The notes beneath the pieces were generated by a model. That model was not told the DNA's origin. It did not search any database and was given only the letters and a program-made list of their open reading frames with translations. This document shows positions 4,956 through 5,614 of a stretch of 5,614 nt of DNA, piece after piece. The DNA is taken from positions 1 to 5,614 of the forward strand of contig CAMKHH010000097.1 of NCBI GenBank assembly GCA_946412445.1, given 5' to 3'. A program made the translations under genes and the position numbers. Origin of the DNA: an uncultured Eubacterium sp. (GTDB taxonomy: Bacteria; Bacillota; Clostridia; Lachnospirales; Lachnospiraceae). Position 1 is the first letter of the stretch. Every line of letters begins with the position of its first letter.

Positions 4956-5614
4956 TTGGACCTATACCAAATTGAAGGGGGAATTCCTCTGGACGGAGAA
5001 GTGCAAATTCAAGGGTCAAAGAATGCGGTACTGCCCATGATGGCGGCTTCAGTTCTGCAAAAAGGCTGTGTTTGTTTGAAGGGCTGTCCGGATATAGCAG
5101 ACGTGCAGTGTATGGAACAGATTCTGCAAAGTATTGGTGCCAGAGTCTGGAGAATAGCCGGTGATTTATATGTGGACTGCAAAGAAATAGATACAGGAGT
5201 AATACCGGGAGCGTATGCAGATAAGATGCGCTCCTCCATTATTTTAATGGGGGCATTACTGGGCAGGATGGGCAGAATCAGAGTTGGACGGCCCGGAGGC
5301 TGTACAATCGGGGAACGTCCTATCAATCTGCATCTTTCGGTGCTGGAGGCTCTGGGTGTGGCTCTGGAAGTGGAAGATGGAGTGATTTATGCCCGGGCTG
5401 ACAGAATTAAAGGGGGATATTATAAGTTTCCGAAACGCAGTGTCGGCGCGACAGAAAATGGGATTCTGGCCGCGGCGGCAGCAGATGGTGTAACGGTTTT
5501 AGAGAACTGTGCAAGAGAACCTGAAATCATACATCTGTGTCAATTCCTGAGGGCTATGGGAGCAAAAATTGTGGGGGAGGGAAGCGCTGCAATCCACATA
5601 GAAGGGGTTAAAGA
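4956..5614 (+). CDS. murA: UDP-N-acetylglucosamine 1-carboxyvinyltransferase (MurA), 3' end missing
   Basis: MurA transfers enolpyruvate from phosphoenolpyruvate to UDP-GlcNAc, the first committed step of peptidoglycan synthesis, in the cytoplasm; it is the fosfomycin target. The visible 219 residues are about half of a protein of usually around 420. They begin MDLYQIEGGIPLDG, with the family's GG near residue 8 and L-x-G near 12, and continue with SKNAVLP (K22 equals the conserved active-site Lys), DKMRSS (R92) and RPGGCTIGERPINLH (111-125). C116 (nt 5301-5303) is the cysteine that binds phosphoenolpyruvate and is alkylated by fosfomycin; the protein is thus the Cys form, expected to be sensitive. 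SVGATENGILAAA (162-174) and ENCAREPEI (183-191) follow. The start is TTG; an alternative TTG at nt 4938 would add six residues (LTGAEA). It diverges from ftsW across a 129-nt control region. Many Firmicutes carry two murA paralogues; this fragment does not tell which this is. Confidence 0.95.
   Translation, partial: MDLYQIEGGIPLDGEVQIQGSKNAVLPMMAASVLQKGCVCLKGCPDIADVQCMEQILQSIGARVWRIAGDLYVDCKEIDTGVIPGAYADKMRSSIILMGALLGRMGRIRVGRPGGCTIGERPINLHLSVLEALGVALEVEDGVIYARADRIKGGYYKFPKRSVGATENGILAAAAADGVTVLENCAREPEIIHLCQFLRAMGAKIVGEGSAAIHIEGVK

Overview
The window is a stretch of the division and cell-wall (dcw) cluster of a Gram-positive bacterium, almost certainly a Firmicute of class Clostridia and plausibly Lachnospiraceae-like. 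The taxonomic call is inference. It rests on a SpoVD-type penicillin-binding protein directly before mraY, purine-rich AGGAGG-type ribosome binding sites, and the flavour of the protein sequences. I cannot name a genus.

Layout: (1) nt 1-1253, +, the 3' three-quarters of a class B PBP (SpoVD/FtsI type), whose N-terminus lies upstream of the window. (2) nt 1254-1392, a gap with a good sigma-A-like promoter that would give mraY and murD their own transcript. (3) nt 1393-2352, +, mraY. (4) nt 2374-3744, +, murD, 21 nt after mraY and evidently co-transcribed. (5) nt 3750-4826, MINUS strand, an ftsW/spoVE-family SEDS glycosyltransferase, tail-to-tail with murD and only 5 nt away. (6) nt 4827-4955, a divergent control region with a promoter for ftsW on the minus strand and one for murA on the plus strand. 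(7) nt 4956-5614, +, the N-terminal half of murA, which runs off the window.

The genes form one pathway. MurA makes the first committed peptidoglycan precursor from UDP-GlcNAc. MurD adds D-Glu to UDP-MurNAc-L-Ala in the cytoplasm. MraY moves the finished phospho-MurNAc-pentapeptide onto undecaprenyl phosphate to make lipid I. The SEDS protein polymerises lipid II glycan outside the membrane, and its cognate class B PBP crosslinks it. SpoVD-SpoVE is the sporulation-cortex pair in Bacillus and FtsI-FtsW is the septal pair.

The most unusual feature is the inverted orientation of the SEDS gene inside an otherwise co-directional cluster, with its own promoter and no room for a terminator at the convergent junction. 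I see no mobile element, CRISPR array, tRNA, rRNA or novel gene system. All the large coding regions belong to well-known families, and the remaining findings concern regulation, arrangement and motif variants.
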